From positions 186,001-250,000 of the forward strand of contig JAEYRH010000003.1 in NCBI GenBank assembly GCA_023435705.1: DNA of 64,000 nucleotides. Direction: 5' to 3'. A program made the position numbers and the translations under genes. The DNA comes from Bacillota bacterium (GTDB lineage: Bacteria; Bacillota; Clostridia; Christensenellales; UMGS416). The notes beneath the pieces were generated by a model. It did not search any database and was not told where the DNA came from. It was given only the letters and a program-made list of their open reading frames with translations. This document shows, piece by piece, positions 8,210-17,480 of the stretch (positions are counted from its first letter, which is position 1; every line of letters begins with the position of its first letter).

Positions 8210-9586
8210 ATGAAACTCTGGGCCGGCCGCTTCGAACAGCAGACCAATAGCGCTGTGGACAGCTTCAATTCCTCGCTGCCCTTTGATTGCCGCCTGTGGC
8301 GGCAGGATATCCGGGGTTCCATTGCCCATGCCCGGATGCTGGGGCAGCAGGGTATCGTCCCGATGGCCGACGCGGAGGCCATTGTGGCGGGGCTGCAGGG
8401 TATTTATGAAGACATCGAGGCCGGTCACGTGCAGTTTTCAGAGGGGGAAGACATCCACATGTTTGTGGAGGCGCTGCTGACGGAGCGCATCGGCGAGGCA
8501 GGCAAGCGCCTGCACACCGGCCGCAGCCGAAACGACCAGGTTGCGCTGGACAGCCGCATGTTCGTGATGGACGCCTGTGGTGAAGCCATTGCCCTGATCC
8601 GTGCGCTGGCAACCACGCTCACCAGCATTGCGGAGCGGCATGTGGAAACAATTCTGCCAGGGTTCACCCATTTGCAAAAGGCCCAGCCCATCACGCTGGG
8701 CTTCCACCTAATGGCTTATACAGAGATGCTCAGCCGTGATGTGTCGCGCTTTCAGGATTGCCGGAGCAGGGCCGGGCGCATGCCGCTGGGCTCCGGGGCG
8801 CTCGCCGGCACCACCTATCCGCTGGATCGGCAGGCCGTGGCCGATGCGCTTGGGTTCCCCGCCATCACGCGCAATGCATTGGACGGGGTATCCGACCGCG
8901 ATTTCATACTGGACTTCCTGTATGCAGCATCTGCCTGCATGATGCACATGAGCCGCCTGTGCGAAGAGCTCATTCTATGGGCCAGTGACGAATACAAATT
9001 CATCACGCTGGATGACAGCTTCAGCACCGGCAGCAGCATCATGCCCCAGAAGAAAAACCCTGACGTGGCGGAGCTGATCCGCGGGAAAACTGGCCGGGTT
9101 TATGGGAGCCTCGTGGCGCTGCTCACCACGATGAAGGGCTTGCCCCTGGCCTATAATAAGGACATGCAGGAAGATAAAGAAGCGCTCTTTGATGCCTGCG
9201 ACACATTGTTCGCCTGTCTGGGCCTGCTGGCGCAAATGCTCGGGAGCACCGTATTCCACGCTCCGCAGATGGCCCGGTCGGCAGCCTCCGGTTTCACCAA
9301 CGCCACCGATGCCGCCGATTACCTGGTGGGAAAGGGCATCCCGTTTCGCCAAGCCCATGAGATCATCGGCAAGATGGTGCTGCATTGTGTGAAAAGTGGT
9401 ATCAGCCTTGAACGGCTCACCGAGGAGGAGCTCAAGGGTTATTCTCCGCTCATCGGTTTGGATTTCTACGAAGCGATCAGCATGACCGCCTGCATTGGCC
9501 GGCGTGCGATTGTTGGCGGGCCTGCTCCTGATCGGGTGCAGGAGCACTGCAAATCGCTATGGGTTGAGATGGAAACCTGGAAGTAG
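8210..9586 (+). CDS. argH: Argininosuccinate lyase
   Basis: A 458-residue enzyme splitting argininosuccinate into arginine and fumarate, the last step of arginine synthesis. It has the fumarase/aspartase superfamily signature GSSIMPQKKNPD, the N-terminal LWAGRF motif and the TGRSRNDQ active-site segment, at normal family length. The start ATG opens the conserved MKLWAGRF and has AAAGGA upstream; the longer frame starts inside the palindromic repeat and is rejected. Confidence 0.97.
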   Translation: MKLWAGRFEQQTNSAVDSFNSSLPFDCRLWRQDIRGSIAHARMLGQQGIVPMADAEAIVAGLQGIYEDIEAGHVQFSEGEDIHMFVEALLTERIGEAGKRLHTGRSRNDQVALDSRMFVMDACGEAIALIRALATTLTSIAERHVETILPGFTHLQKAQPITLGFHLMAYTEMLSRDVSRFQDCRSRAGRMPLGSGALAGTTYPLDRQAVADALGFPAITRNALDGVSDRDFILDFLYAASACMMHMSRLCEELILWASDEYKFITLDDSFSTGSSIMPQKKNPDVAELIRGKTGRVYGSLVALLTTMKGLPLAYNKDMQEDKEALFDACDTLFACLGLLAQMLGSTVFHAPQMARSAASGFTNATDAADYLVGKGIPFRQAHEIIGKMVLHCVKSGISLERLTEEELKGYSPLIGLDFYEAISMTACIGRRAIVGGPAPDRVQEHCKSLWVEMETWK

Positions 9587-9672
9587 GAATCGAGGTACCA
9601 GCGGCTGACGAGCCGCCCGCTGTATAAACCTGAGAATAATCTATATCACTGTCAATTCATATTACGTTTTCT

Positions 9673-9701
9673 TTCCAATCCAATCTTCATTCTGTTATAA
9701 T
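9673..9701 (+). promoter_or_regulatory. Promoter directly abutting the GH18 gene
   Basis: Candidate -35 TTCCAA (9673-9678), 17-bp spacer, perfect -10 TATAAT (9696-9701). The expected start of transcription is at or beside the A of the ATG at 9708, which leaves no room for a ribosome-binding site. Confidence 0.6.
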
Positions 9702-9707
9702 AGCCAT

Positions 9708-11138
9708 ATGCGTACTCGGCAGAGAAATCCTGTGCATACTGGCAGACACAGCCAACCGGAGCGCGTAATCCGCCCGGAGCGGGTTGTTGACGCGCCGCCG
9801 CAGTGGATGACCGAGTTTCGGGGTGTCTGGGCCGGTATTGTGGTGATGTATGCCACCATCGCAATCATTCTGATTGCGCTGCCAGCCGCATTGCTGCAGA
9901 CTTCTGTGGAAGCGTCTGCTTCATTTGACCGGTCTGCCGAGGATATGCTGAGCGGTGAATACCTTGCAGCCTATTCGCCCGAGACCATTTGGCTCAAGGT
10001 GGTGGAGGCCATCGCCGGGAAACCGGAGAAGGAGCCCTGGGTGCCGTCCGGCATTTATTACGGCAACACCAGGGTGCCGGTGAAGCCGGAAACGGCGCCC
10101 ATCTGCATGGCCTGGCAGTATCGCCCGAAGACGCTAGCCGCCGTGCCCAAGGGGGTCACCGCTCTGGCCCCCACCTGGTTCTACGTGGAGGATGCTGGCG
10201 GCGTGGCTGAAGTGAACGCCCTGGATGAGCTGCTCGAGGTAAAAATCTCCAATTGGCAGCCCATGCAGTATATCAAGACAGCTCATGACGGAGGCGCCCA
10301 GGTGTGGGCCACCGTGGTGTGCATCGGCACTCCAAAGCTTGCCCGCCAGATTGTCACTGACGAAGCCTGCAGGGCGCGCTTCATCAGCCGCGTCACCGGT
10401 TGGGTGCAGGAGTATGGGCTGGACGGCATCAATTTCGACTTTGAGAAGATGTATCAGGAGGATGCCGCCGCCTTTACCGACTTGGTTGACCAATGCAAAC
10501 AGGCATTGCCGCCAGGTAAGGTGGTATCGGTTTCCGTCACCGTGCCTCTGAAGAACCCCGAGGGCAACTTGTGGCAGTGTTACGACCGCGAGGGATTGGG
10601 CCGCGTGGCCGATTATGTGGCAGTGATGACCTACGACAATCCCGACCTCCAGCCGGTGGCCGCCATTGACTGGGTGGAGGGCAAGGTTAATGACATGCTG
10701 GATGCGGTTCCAGGTGATAAGCTGCTGTTGGGCATACCGTTTTATGGCGTTGATTTCATTCATCAGCTGCCAGAAGGAACCGGCAGGATTACCGAATTGC
10801 CGGCGATGGCTGGAGCCACTTCGAGAAAGACGATGACGCCTTCGGGTGTGACGGCGTTGCTCAATAAAGGCTCGTATACCAGCGGTGGCAAGGAAGTGAA
10901 GCTGGATTACTGGGTGGACCAGGGCACCTGGCTTCAGGACAAGGCCGTGATGCAGTATATCTTTGTGGATACCGACAGACGGCTGCATCTCATCTATTGC
11001 GAAGAATCACAGTCTCTGGAGGCCAAGGGAAGGCTTCTTGCATTTGAGCGGCTGGGCGGTGCAGCGGTGTGGCGCATGGAGTTTGGCTCCGAACCGCTGT
11101 GGGATGCGTTGGGAAAAGGAATGAACGCGGTCAAATGA
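9708..11138 (+). CDS. Membrane-anchored GH18-family hydrolase, YaaH/SleL-like
   Basis: A 476-residue protein. A hydrophilic N-terminus of about 40 residues is followed by one membrane segment (about 47-66), then an outside GH18 barrel. The catalytic motif is DGINFDFE (residues 239-246) with Glu246 as acid. Asn instead of the second Asp is typical of the spore peptidoglycan hydrolases YaaH/SleL rather than true chitinases. This suggests action on N-acetylglucosaminyl bonds in cortex or cell wall peptidoglycan. No LysM repeats are visible, unlike SleL. The ATG coincides with the predicted transcription start; the next in-frame Met (about residue 34) also lacks a clear ribosome site. Confidence 0.82.
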   Translation: MRTRQRNPVHTGRHSQPERVIRPERVVDAPPQWMTEFRGVWAGIVVMYATIAIILIALPAALLQTSVEASASFDRSAEDMLSGEYLAAYSPETIWLKVVEAIAGKPEKEPWVPSGIYYGNTRVPVKPETAPICMAWQYRPKTLAAVPKGVTALAPTWFYVEDAGGVAEVNALDELLEVKISNWQPMQYIKTAHDGGAQVWATVVCIGTPKLARQIVTDEACRARFISRVTGWVQEYGLDGINFDFEKMYQEDAAAFTDLVDQCKQALPPGKVVSVSVTVPLKNPEGNLWQCYDREGLGRVADYVAVMTYDNPDLQPVAAIDWVEGKVNDMLDAVPGDKLLLGIPFYGVDFIHQLPEGTGRITELPAMAGATSRKTMTPSGVTALLNKGSYTSGGKEVKLDYWVDQGTWLQDKAVMQYIFVDTDRRLHLIYCEESQSLEAKGRLLAFERLGGAAVWRMEFGSEPLWDALGKGMNAVK

Positions 11139-11160
11139 CCGCTTGAGAGGAGTGGCTGGA

Positions 11161-11565
11161 GTGGAACAGAGGCGTTTTATCCGGTCAAACGACGCCTTTT
11201 TGTTTGGCGTTTGCGCTGGCATTGCCGGATATATCGGCGTGCCTGCCATTCTTGTGAGGGTAGTTTGGGCGATCCTGGCGCTCACCAGCTGGCTGAGCGG
11301 CCCGGCCGTGGTGGCCTATGTGGTGCTGATGTTTGTGATGCCGCCGCCGGAGGGCACGCCGGAGGGCAAGCGGTTCGATTTCCGGACCGGGTTTGTGGGC
11401 CGCAACGGCTTTATCGTGCTGGCGATCCTGTTGATTTACTGGGGCGCTGCCATTCTGGTCAGGGAATTCCTCAACGTGGATATCTCCCGATATCTCCTGC
11501 CGGCGGGATTGATCCTGGGCGGCGGCCTGATGCTTGCTTTTGCGCTGCGTGGGGGCAAACGGTAA
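11161..11565 (+). CDS. PspC-domain membrane protein
   Basis: A 134-residue protein. An N-terminal PspC domain (RRFIRSNDAFLFGVCAGIAG, then a membrane helix) is followed by two more hydrophobic helices. PspC proteins sense or buffer membrane stress, often with a partner anti-sigma or LiaS-like protein; none is encoded here. The GTG has AGAGGAG 8 bases upstream and lies 22 bases after the GH18 stop, so co-transcription with the GH18 gene is likely. Confidence 0.85.
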   Translation: MEQRRFIRSNDAFLFGVCAGIAGYIGVPAILVRVVWAILALTSWLSGPAVVAYVVLMFVMPPPEGTPEGKRFDFRTGFVGRNGFIVLAILLIYWGAAILVREFLNVDISRYLLPAGLILGGGLMLAFALRGGKR

Positions 11566-11610
11566 GCTGGTCTTTGTTTGACTATAATCTATTCTGGAAG
11601 GATGACGTGT

Positions 11611-12663
11611 GTGAGAACGATCACACCAGGCTCATTGCAGGCGAAACTGGCCGAACAGGCCAGGCTTTTGGGGTTTGACGACATCGGTTACTGCCCGGCG
11701 GAGCCGTTTGAACAATGGCTGGAGCATGCATACAATCCGATTGCGAAACGGATCGCCCATGATCCCCGGATGCTCATGGCGGATGCCAAAACCATCGTGG
11801 TGGCAGTCAAGCGGTATCAGGTCTTTGGGGCCTGGCCGGAGGGCTCCGCAGAAGTGGCCCACTATTATATCAATTCCAACACAGGCTTTGCGGAGATCAA
11901 AAAGCTGGGCTCTGTGTTGACTGAAGCCGGTTGGCAGGCGATGGTAAGCCCCAGCTTGCCGGCCAAGCAAGCGGCGGTGCGGGCAGGTTTGGGCGTGCAA
12001 GGTATGAACACGCAGTTTTGCCACAAGGAGTTCGGCATACTCGTGAGCCTGCATATGATCCTTACTGACGCGCCATTGGCCGAAGCGGCTACCCCTTATG
12101 CCATCTGCGAGCTATGCGGCAGTTGTGCGGCCGCTTGCCCCACAGGCGCTGTGAGTGCCAGCGGGTTTGACCACCAGAAGTGCCTGCGGTTTCATATGGC
12201 CAGCGGTTCCGTGGTGCCGATGTGGGCCAGAGAGGCGATGGGGATGCGGTTGATTGGCTGCACCGACTGCCAGCATGCCTGCCCCAACGCAGCCAGATTT
12301 ATGGAACCGGTGCCGCAGGCGCTCGCTGATTCCACAGAGATTAGTGGTCTTTTGCGAGGCGAAAAGGACCAAATCGAAAAGCTCGGAGCGTTCATCGGAA
12401 AGAACTTCGCCCACCCGCGCCGCATCCGCCAACAAGCGGTGATTTGCGCCGGTAACAGCGGCAATCAAAGCTATGTGCCGGAACTCATTGCGTTGCTTTC
12501 CAACGACGATCCGGTGCTGCGCACCCACGCCGCTTGGGCGCTTGGCCGCCTGGGTGGCGATGCAGCAAGGCAGGCCCTTGCGGATGCCATATCCACTGAA
12601 GACAATGATGACGTCAGTCAGGAGCTCTTGCTCGCTTTCACAAAGCTTCAGGCATCAGAATAA
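11611..12663 (+). CDS. queG: QueG-like double [4Fe-4S] reductase with HEAT repeats
   Basis: A 350-residue protein like epoxyqueuosine reductase, the cobalamin-dependent last enzyme of queuosine-tRNA synthesis. Two ferredoxin-type cluster motifs are seen: CELCGSCAAACP and, about 45 residues later, CTDCQHACP, plus a further Cys between them (HQKCLRF). The C-terminal 80 residues form a HEAT-like pair, as in QueG. No other queuosine genes are present, so a paralog with another substrate is possible. Start: the upstream ATG at 11602 touches the GGAAGG ribosome site, while the GTG used is 9 bases from it. Confidence 0.75.
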   Translation: MRTITPGSLQAKLAEQARLLGFDDIGYCPAEPFEQWLEHAYNPIAKRIAHDPRMLMADAKTIVVAVKRYQVFGAWPEGSAEVAHYYINSNTGFAEIKKLGSVLTEAGWQAMVSPSLPAKQAAVRAGLGVQGMNTQFCHKEFGILVSLHMILTDAPLAEAATPYAICELCGSCAAACPTGAVSASGFDHQKCLRFHMASGSVVPMWAREAMGMRLIGCTDCQHACPNAARFMEPVPQALADSTEISGLLRGEKDQIEKLGAFIGKNFAHPRRIRQQAVICAGNSGNQSYVPELIALLSNDDPVLRTHAAWALGRLGGDAARQALADAISTEDNDDVSQELLLAFTKLQASE

Positions 12664-12703
12664 CCGGGTGGAAGCCGTGCAAGCGGCGCTTTTCCACCCG
12701 GTT
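12662..12703. terminator. Strong hairpin between convergent genes
   Basis: Perfect 12-bp arms AACCGGGTGGAA (12662-12673) and TTCCACCCGGTT (12692-12703). It overlaps the QueG-like stop codon. There is no T-run, so it may act as a weak terminator for both converging genes or protect 3' ends. Confidence 0.55.
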
Positions 12704-12784
12704 ATGAGTGCCGGGATGATTCCCAGGCGAAGGATGTACATGGGTCTCGGGCCCGGTTAGCCTTTGTTTGCTACTTTGCTGGCT

Positions 12785-12979
12785 TTAGATGATGTTTCCA
12801 AACCCACAGAACTCGCTGAAGATGAACACCAGCAGCAGGAAGAAGAACAGCAGGCTGTCTCCATCTTCAAACAATCCGCAGTTCATGAAGATTATCACCA
12901 GCAGCAGGAAGAAAAAGAGCAAGCTGGTATCGGCCCCTTCCACTTCGCCGGCCACGTTGTTCTCGCATGGCGCGCCCAT
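12785..12979 (-). CDS. Small membrane protein made of two copies of a hydrophobic repeat
   Basis: A 64-residue protein. After a polar 18-residue head, the block SLLFFFLLLVIIFMNCGLFE is followed by SLLFFFLLLVFIFSEFCGFG, an internal duplication that is also plain at DNA level. Each block could form one membrane helix. The ATG has a strong AAAGGAGG site 7 bases upstream, which argues for real translation; longer starts are unsupported. Small proteins of this composition occur near spore genes in clostridia, but no family can be named with confidence. Function unknown. Confidence 0.65.
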   Translation of the reverse strand: MGAPCENNVAGEVEGADTSLLFFFLLLVIIFMNCGLFEDGDSLLFFFLLLVFIFSEFCGFGNII

Positions 12980-13173
12980 GTTTGTGCCTCCTTTCAAAGC
13001 GTTGAGTCGTTTCATTGCAACATATGTTTTACTGGCTCCCCTTGTGAATGCGGCCTGAGGTTGTAATACTCAGCCATGTAACAGCAACCGGGTGATTGAT
13101 CTTTCAAATCGTTTTATAAACACGAACAATATTCTGGAATTTGGTTTTAATATACGGATAAATCATCTTTTTA

Positions 13174-13202
13174 TTGACTTGCAGTCTTCCCATGCATATA
13201 AT
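13174..13202 (+). promoter_or_regulatory. Promoter of the FAD-oxidoreductase/purA operon
   Basis: A -35 TTGACT (13174-13179), 17-bp spacer and perfect -10 TATAAT (13197-13202). The leader to the first ATG is about 68 bases; no purine riboswitch or PurR box was recognised in it. Confidence 0.85.
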
Positions 13203-13276
13203 CATTTGGGGTTCATGTGGAATTCCACAATGATATCTGAAATATGCCGAATATTATTCTCACAGAGGAGCATGAC

Positions 13277-14686
13277 ATGCAGATCAGCTGCGACTGCCTT
13301 GTGATCGGTGCCGGCCCAGCCGGTATTTTCACAGCGCTTGAATTGAAGAAACACCGGCCAGAACTGTCCGTGATCGTGGTGGATAGTGGTGCCGAGATCG
13401 CAAAACGGGCTTGCCCGGCCAGAAAGCTGGGCCGCTGCATCAATTGCAAGCCCTGCAATATCCTGCATGGCTGGAGTGGTGCTGGTGCATTTTCTGATGG
13501 CAAGCTCTCGCTTTGCAGCGAGGTGGGCGGCCAGGCTGCCGATTACCTGGGCCGGACCAAGGCCGAAGAGCTGATCAAATATGCCGACTCTGTCTATATG
13601 CAGTTTGGCGCACCTGATGAGGTGCATGGGTTGAATGACCGCAAGGTGGAAGAAATTGCCTACGAGGCAAGCCGCCACAACATCCAGCTCATTTCCTGCC
13701 CGGTGCGCCACTTAGGCACCGACCACGCCTTTGACGTGCTCAAGGCGATGTATGACCACCTGAAGGAAATGAAGGGCTTCCAGTTCTTCGCCCACACCAC
13801 CGCCCGCGATCTGATCATCGAAGACGGCGAGGTGAAGGGAGCCATACTGGTGCGCGGCGACGAGACCGTGGAAGTGCGCGCGCCGGCCGTGGTGGCCGCA
13901 CCGGGCCGCGGCGGCGCCCAATGGCTTGCTGACACCTGCGAGAAAGAGGGCATCCGCACTGCTAACAATGAAATTGACATTGGCGTGCGTGTGGAGGTGC
14001 CCAACAGCATCATGGACCACCTCACCAAGCACCTTTACGAGGCCAAACTGGTTTATTACTCCGACACCTTTGAAAACCGGGTGCGCACGTTCTGCATGAA
14101 CCCCGGCGGCGTGGTGTCCAGCGAATACTATGAAGGCGGCCTGGCCGTGGTCAATGGCCACAGTTATGGCGACGGAGCGCTGCGCACGGAGAACACCAAC
14201 TTCGCGATGCTGGTGTCCACCCGCTTCACCGAGCCATTCAATGAGCCCATCGAATATGGCCGCCACATCGCCCGCCTGGGCAACATGCTCACCGGCGGCG
14301 GTGTGATGGTGCAGCGGCTGGGCGACCTGGAGATGGGCCGCCGCACCACCGACTCCCGCCTGAAGAAGGCGACCACCCGGGCCACGCTGGAGACTGCGGT
14401 GCCTGGCGACCTGAGCTTCGTGCTGCCGCACCGGCATCTGACCAGCATCCTTGAAGCAATGAAGGCTTTTGACAAACTGGCACCGGGGCTTTACTCCCGT
14501 AACACGCTGCTCTATGGCGTGGAGGTAAAGTTCTATTCCAGCAAGGTTACCGTGAACAACCGGTTTATGACGGGCATCAAGGGCCTGTATGCAATCGGCG
14601 ACGGCGCGGGCATTACCAGGGGCCTGATGCAGGCGTCTGTGACCGGCATTGTGGTTGCACGCGACTTGTTGGGGATGGAGATCTAG
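13277..14686 (+). CDS. FAD-dependent oxidoreductase (COG2509-type dehydrogenase)
   Basis: A 469-residue flavoprotein. The N-terminal Rossmann motif GAGPAGIFTALEL binds FAD. A Cys-rich stretch (CPARKLGRCINCKPC, about residues 47-61) and GWSGAGAFSDGKL follow, and a C-terminal FAD motif GLYAIGDGAGITRGLMQA is present. This is the widespread uncharacterised NAD(P)/FAD dehydrogenase family; the reaction is not known. The ATG has GAGGAG 6 bases upstream. It is followed 32 bases later by purA, with which it forms an operon, suggesting a housekeeping role. Confidence 0.85.
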   Translation: MQISCDCLVIGAGPAGIFTALELKKHRPELSVIVVDSGAEIAKRACPARKLGRCINCKPCNILHGWSGAGAFSDGKLSLCSEVGGQAADYLGRTKAEELIKYADSVYMQFGAPDEVHGLNDRKVEEIAYEASRHNIQLISCPVRHLGTDHAFDVLKAMYDHLKEMKGFQFFAHTTARDLIIEDGEVKGAILVRGDETVEVRAPAVVAAPGRGGAQWLADTCEKEGIRTANNEIDIGVRVEVPNSIMDHLTKHLYEAKLVYYSDTFENRVRTFCMNPGGVVSSEYYEGGLAVVNGHSYGDGALRTENTNFAMLVSTRFTEPFNEPIEYGRHIARLGNMLTGGGVMVQRLGDLEMGRRTTDSRLKKATTRATLETAVPGDLSFVLPHRHLTSILEAMKAFDKLAPGLYSRNTLLYGVEVKFYSSKVTVNNRFMTGIKGLYAIGDGAGITRGLMQASVTGIVVARDLLGMEI

Positions 14687-14718
14687 AAGTGGCCGGAAAC
14701 GGCAGAGAGGATAACAAG

Positions 14719-16005
14719 ATGAAAACAGTTGTGTTGTCTGGCATGCAGTGGGGCGACGAGGGCAAAGGCCGGTTTGTGGACTATCTGGCTGCGCAGGCCG
14801 ATGTGGTGGTGCGTTACCAGGGTGGCAACAACGCCGGCCACACTGTGGAGATTGGAAGCGAGCAGTTCAAACTGCATTTGGTGCCGGCTGGCATCTTTTA
14901 TAAGGGCAAGATCAACATCATCGGCAACGGCGTGGTGATCAACCCGCTGGCGCTGGTGCAGGAAATGGATGAGCTTGAGAGCCGGGGCATTGACCTGTCT
15001 GGCTTGCGCATCAGCGACCGCGCCCACCTGGTGCTGCCTTACCACATTGTGGAAGACGGTTTGGGTGAGGCTGCCCGCGGCGAGGGCGATATCGGCACCA
15101 CAAAGCGCGGCATCGGCCCGGCCTATACCGACAAGGCCGAGCGCAGCGGCATCCGCGTGTGCGACATGATGGATCCTGAGGCCTTCCCGCAGATGCTCCG
15201 CCGCAATGTGGAGCGCAAAAACAAGCTGTTTGAGACCATATACCAAAGCAGCGGCGTGGATTTTGAAGAGTCGCTGGCAGCCCTGCAAAACGCGGCCACG
15301 CGCCTGGCCCCTTATGTCACCGACGCGATCTCGCTGTTGCACCAAAGGATTGCCGCCGGTGACAAAGTGCTCTTTGAGGGCGCGCAGGGCACTCTGCTGG
15401 ACATCGACCTGGGCACCTATCCCTACGTGACCAGCTCGCATCCCACTACCGGCGGCGTTTGCGCCGGCGCAGGGATCGGTCCCACGGCCATCCAGGGCGG
15501 CCTGGGCGTGGTGAAGGCTTATACCACCCGCGTGGGCAAGGGCCCCTTCGTGACCGAGCTTATGGACCAGACCGGCGACGCCATCCGTGAAAAGGGCCAT
15601 GAATACGGTGCCACCACCGGGCGGCCCCGCCGCTGTGGCTGGCTGGACGCCGTGATCCTGCAATATGCCGTGCGCGTAAACGGTGTGACACACCTGGCCG
15701 TGACCCGCATGGACACGCTGGGCGGCATCGGGCCGGTGAAGATCTGCACCGGCTACCGCAAAAACGGCAAGCTCATCACTGACTTCCCAGCCCGCCTGCA
15801 GGACCTGGAGGGCTGCGAGCCAGTCTATGAGGAGCTGCCCGGCTGGACGGACGACATTTCCCACATCCGTGATTTCAACCTGCTACCGGAGGAAGCCAAG
15901 GCCTATTTGCGCCGCATTGAAGAGCTCACCGGTGTGCCGGTTGCACTGATCGGCGTGGGTGCCAACCGCGAGCAGACGATTGTGCGCAACAAACTGTTTG
16001 ACTGA
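14719..16005 (+). CDS. purA: Adenylosuccinate synthetase
   Basis: A 428-residue enzyme forming adenylosuccinate from IMP, aspartate and GTP, the first committed step to AMP. Conserved features: QWGDEGKGR near the N-terminus, GNNAGHT, the GTTKRGIGPAYTDK segment and TTGRPRRCGWLD. Length is standard. The ATG has AGAGAGGA upstream. It is the second gene after the FAD oxidoreductase and ends in a strong terminator. Confidence 0.98.
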   Translation: MKTVVLSGMQWGDEGKGRFVDYLAAQADVVVRYQGGNNAGHTVEIGSEQFKLHLVPAGIFYKGKINIIGNGVVINPLALVQEMDELESRGIDLSGLRISDRAHLVLPYHIVEDGLGEAARGEGDIGTTKRGIGPAYTDKAERSGIRVCDMMDPEAFPQMLRRNVERKNKLFETIYQSSGVDFEESLAALQNAATRLAPYVTDAISLLHQRIAAGDKVLFEGAQGTLLDIDLGTYPYVTSSHPTTGGVCAGAGIGPTAIQGGLGVVKAYTTRVGKGPFVTELMDQTGDAIREKGHEYGATTGRPRRCGWLDAVILQYAVRVNGVTHLAVTRMDTLGGIGPVKICTGYRKNGKLITDFPARLQDLEGCEPVYEELPGWTDDISHIRDFNLLPEEAKAYLRRIEELTGVPVALIGVGANREQTIVRNKLFD

Positions 16006-16018
16006 GGGATGAACAGAC

Positions 16019-16044
16019 AACCCCCGCCGGTTCCGGCGGGGGTT
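16019..16044. terminator. Bidirectional terminator between purA and the glycosyltransferase genes
   Basis: Perfect inverted arms AACCCCCGCCGG (16019-16030) and CCGGCGGGGGTT (16033-16044), 13 bases after purA and 25 bases before the end of the convergent gene. Confidence 0.85.
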
Positions 16045-16068
16045 GTTGATTTCATGGATGTATTTTAT

Positions 16069-17451
16069 TCATAAACCCCGTTTCCTGCTGGCCTCATACA
16101 GCCTGTCACGGAATTCCTTCCTCCGCAGCAGTCGCTCATTGCGCGCCTTGTCTGCCTGGAGCTTTGCAAGCGCAGACTTCTGGCGGGACATCCGGTCCAG
16201 GTTTTTGGCCATAAACTTAATCTGCACCGCCTGCTTGTTCAGGGCCTCACGGGCCACAGCGACCGGCACGGAATAATAGCGGGGGCGTGCCTTCCGGGCA
16301 AAGCACTTGAAACGGTAATCGTCAATCACACGCCTGTATTCGTCGGCGGCATGGGCCACAACGGTCTCCCAGGGCAGATATACCGTTTTTCTGGCGCACT
16401 CTCCGACTTCCCGCAGCCGTTCGGGGTTGGAGAGGGCGTGATCCAGAAGTGCGGCGTAGGCCTCCACACTAAGCTCGGAGGTGAAGCCGTTCACATCGTG
16501 CCCGATCCCTTCGGCGGAGTTCGAGCCGGTGATCAGCGCTGAGGCGCATCCGCAAGAGGCTGCCTCACGCACCGTGAGCGGCGCGTTGTCATACACGGAG
16601 GGAAGCACATAGAGGTCGGAAGCCGCATAAATCTTTCGCAGCAGCTCCCTGTCACGCACAGCGCCGGTGAACCGCACCCGGTCGTTCAATCGGAGCTCTG
16701 CGGTAGTTTTGTGATACATGTCTGCGTGGTCGCCGTCTCCCACCACCAGCAGCGAAAAATCCGAAGCCATCTTTGCCGTTGCCTGCAGCAGCAGGTTCAC
16801 GTTTTTCTGCTCCACCAACCGGCCCACGAACAGCAGCAGCGGCCTATCAGGCAAGCCGTATTGCCGCAGGATATCTGCCCTGTTGTCCGCGGTGCGCTCG
16901 GTTGGGCCAAAGTCACAGCCATTGGGCATCACGGTGATCGGCCCGCGATAACCGTATTCCCGCAGCGTTTGGGCAGTGCCGTTGCTCACGGCCCACACCT
17001 CATCCACTTGTGAGAAGAACTTGGCCGTATACCAGGCGGCCAGCTTGCCGGCGTTTTCAGAATTGAGGCGCTGGGCAAAGTCGTCGGCATATTTGGAGTG
17101 GAATGTTGCCACCAGCGGGATGTCCTTTTTTCTGGCTGTCATCAGCGCCAGCGTGCCGGAGGCAAAGGGGCAGTGGGTGTGCACCAGGTCCAGCGGCATG
17201 GTGTCCAGCGTATGGAAAGTCTTAAATGCGATTTCCGGCAAACCCAGCATGTATTCCTTTTCTACCGACATCGGCATCGACGCGAACCGGTAGACTGGGA
17301 ATTCCGCGTGATCATCCGCCATTGGGTGATTGGGTGTGACCACGCAGCAGCTGCCATGCTTGCGGTTGAGCCATAAGGCGTAGTTGTGCATCACCATCGC
17401 CACGCCGTCAGTGACGGGTGGATAGGAATCATTGAATTGTGCCAGATGCAT
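16069..17451 (-). CDS. GT4-family glycosyltransferase (downstream copy)
   Basis: A 460-residue GT-B glycosyltransferase, family 4. The acceptor domain begins with NDSYPPVTDGVAM; the donor domain shows MPNGCDF, LLFVGRLVEQKN and the EAASCG segment that leads into the nucleotide-sugar site. A basic C-terminal tail of about 90 residues (arginine- and lysine-rich) suggests membrane association, as in diacylglycerol glucosyltransferases. A lipid or cell-envelope acceptor is likely but unproven. The ATG has GGAGGA 8 bases upstream. It is the second gene of a tandem pair with a close paralog, 29 bases downstream of it. Confidence 0.88.
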   Translation of the reverse strand: MHLAQFNDSYPPVTDGVAMVMHNYALWLNRKHGSCCVVTPNHPMADDHAEFPVYRFASMPMSVEKEYMLGLPEIAFKTFHTLDTMPLDLVHTHCPFASGTLALMTARKKDIPLVATFHSKYADDFAQRLNSENAGKLAAWYTAKFFSQVDEVWAVSNGTAQTLREYGYRGPITVMPNGCDFGPTERTADNRADILRQYGLPDRPLLLFVGRLVEQKNVNLLLQATAKMASDFSLLVVGDGDHADMYHKTTAELRLNDRVRFTGAVRDRELLRKIYAASDLYVLPSVYDNAPLTVREAASCGCASALITGSNSAEGIGHDVNGFTSELSVEAYAALLDHALSNPERLREVGECARKTVYLPWETVVAHAADEYRRVIDDYRFKCFARKARPRYYSVPVAVAREALNKQAVQIKFMAKNLDRMSRQKSALAKLQADKARNERLLRRKEFRDRLYEASRKRGL

Positions 17452-17480
17452 AAGGCATCCTCCTTGGTGCGCCTGCTCTG

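Noticed and set aside
13203..13276. The short leader ahead of the FAD oxidoreductase/purA operon considered for a purine riboswitch
   Set aside because: It is only about 68 bases and lacks the paired loops and conserved core of that RNA.
14683..15864. A 393-codon minus-strand frame opposite purA
   Set aside because: purA is unambiguous and the antisense frame shows no domain.
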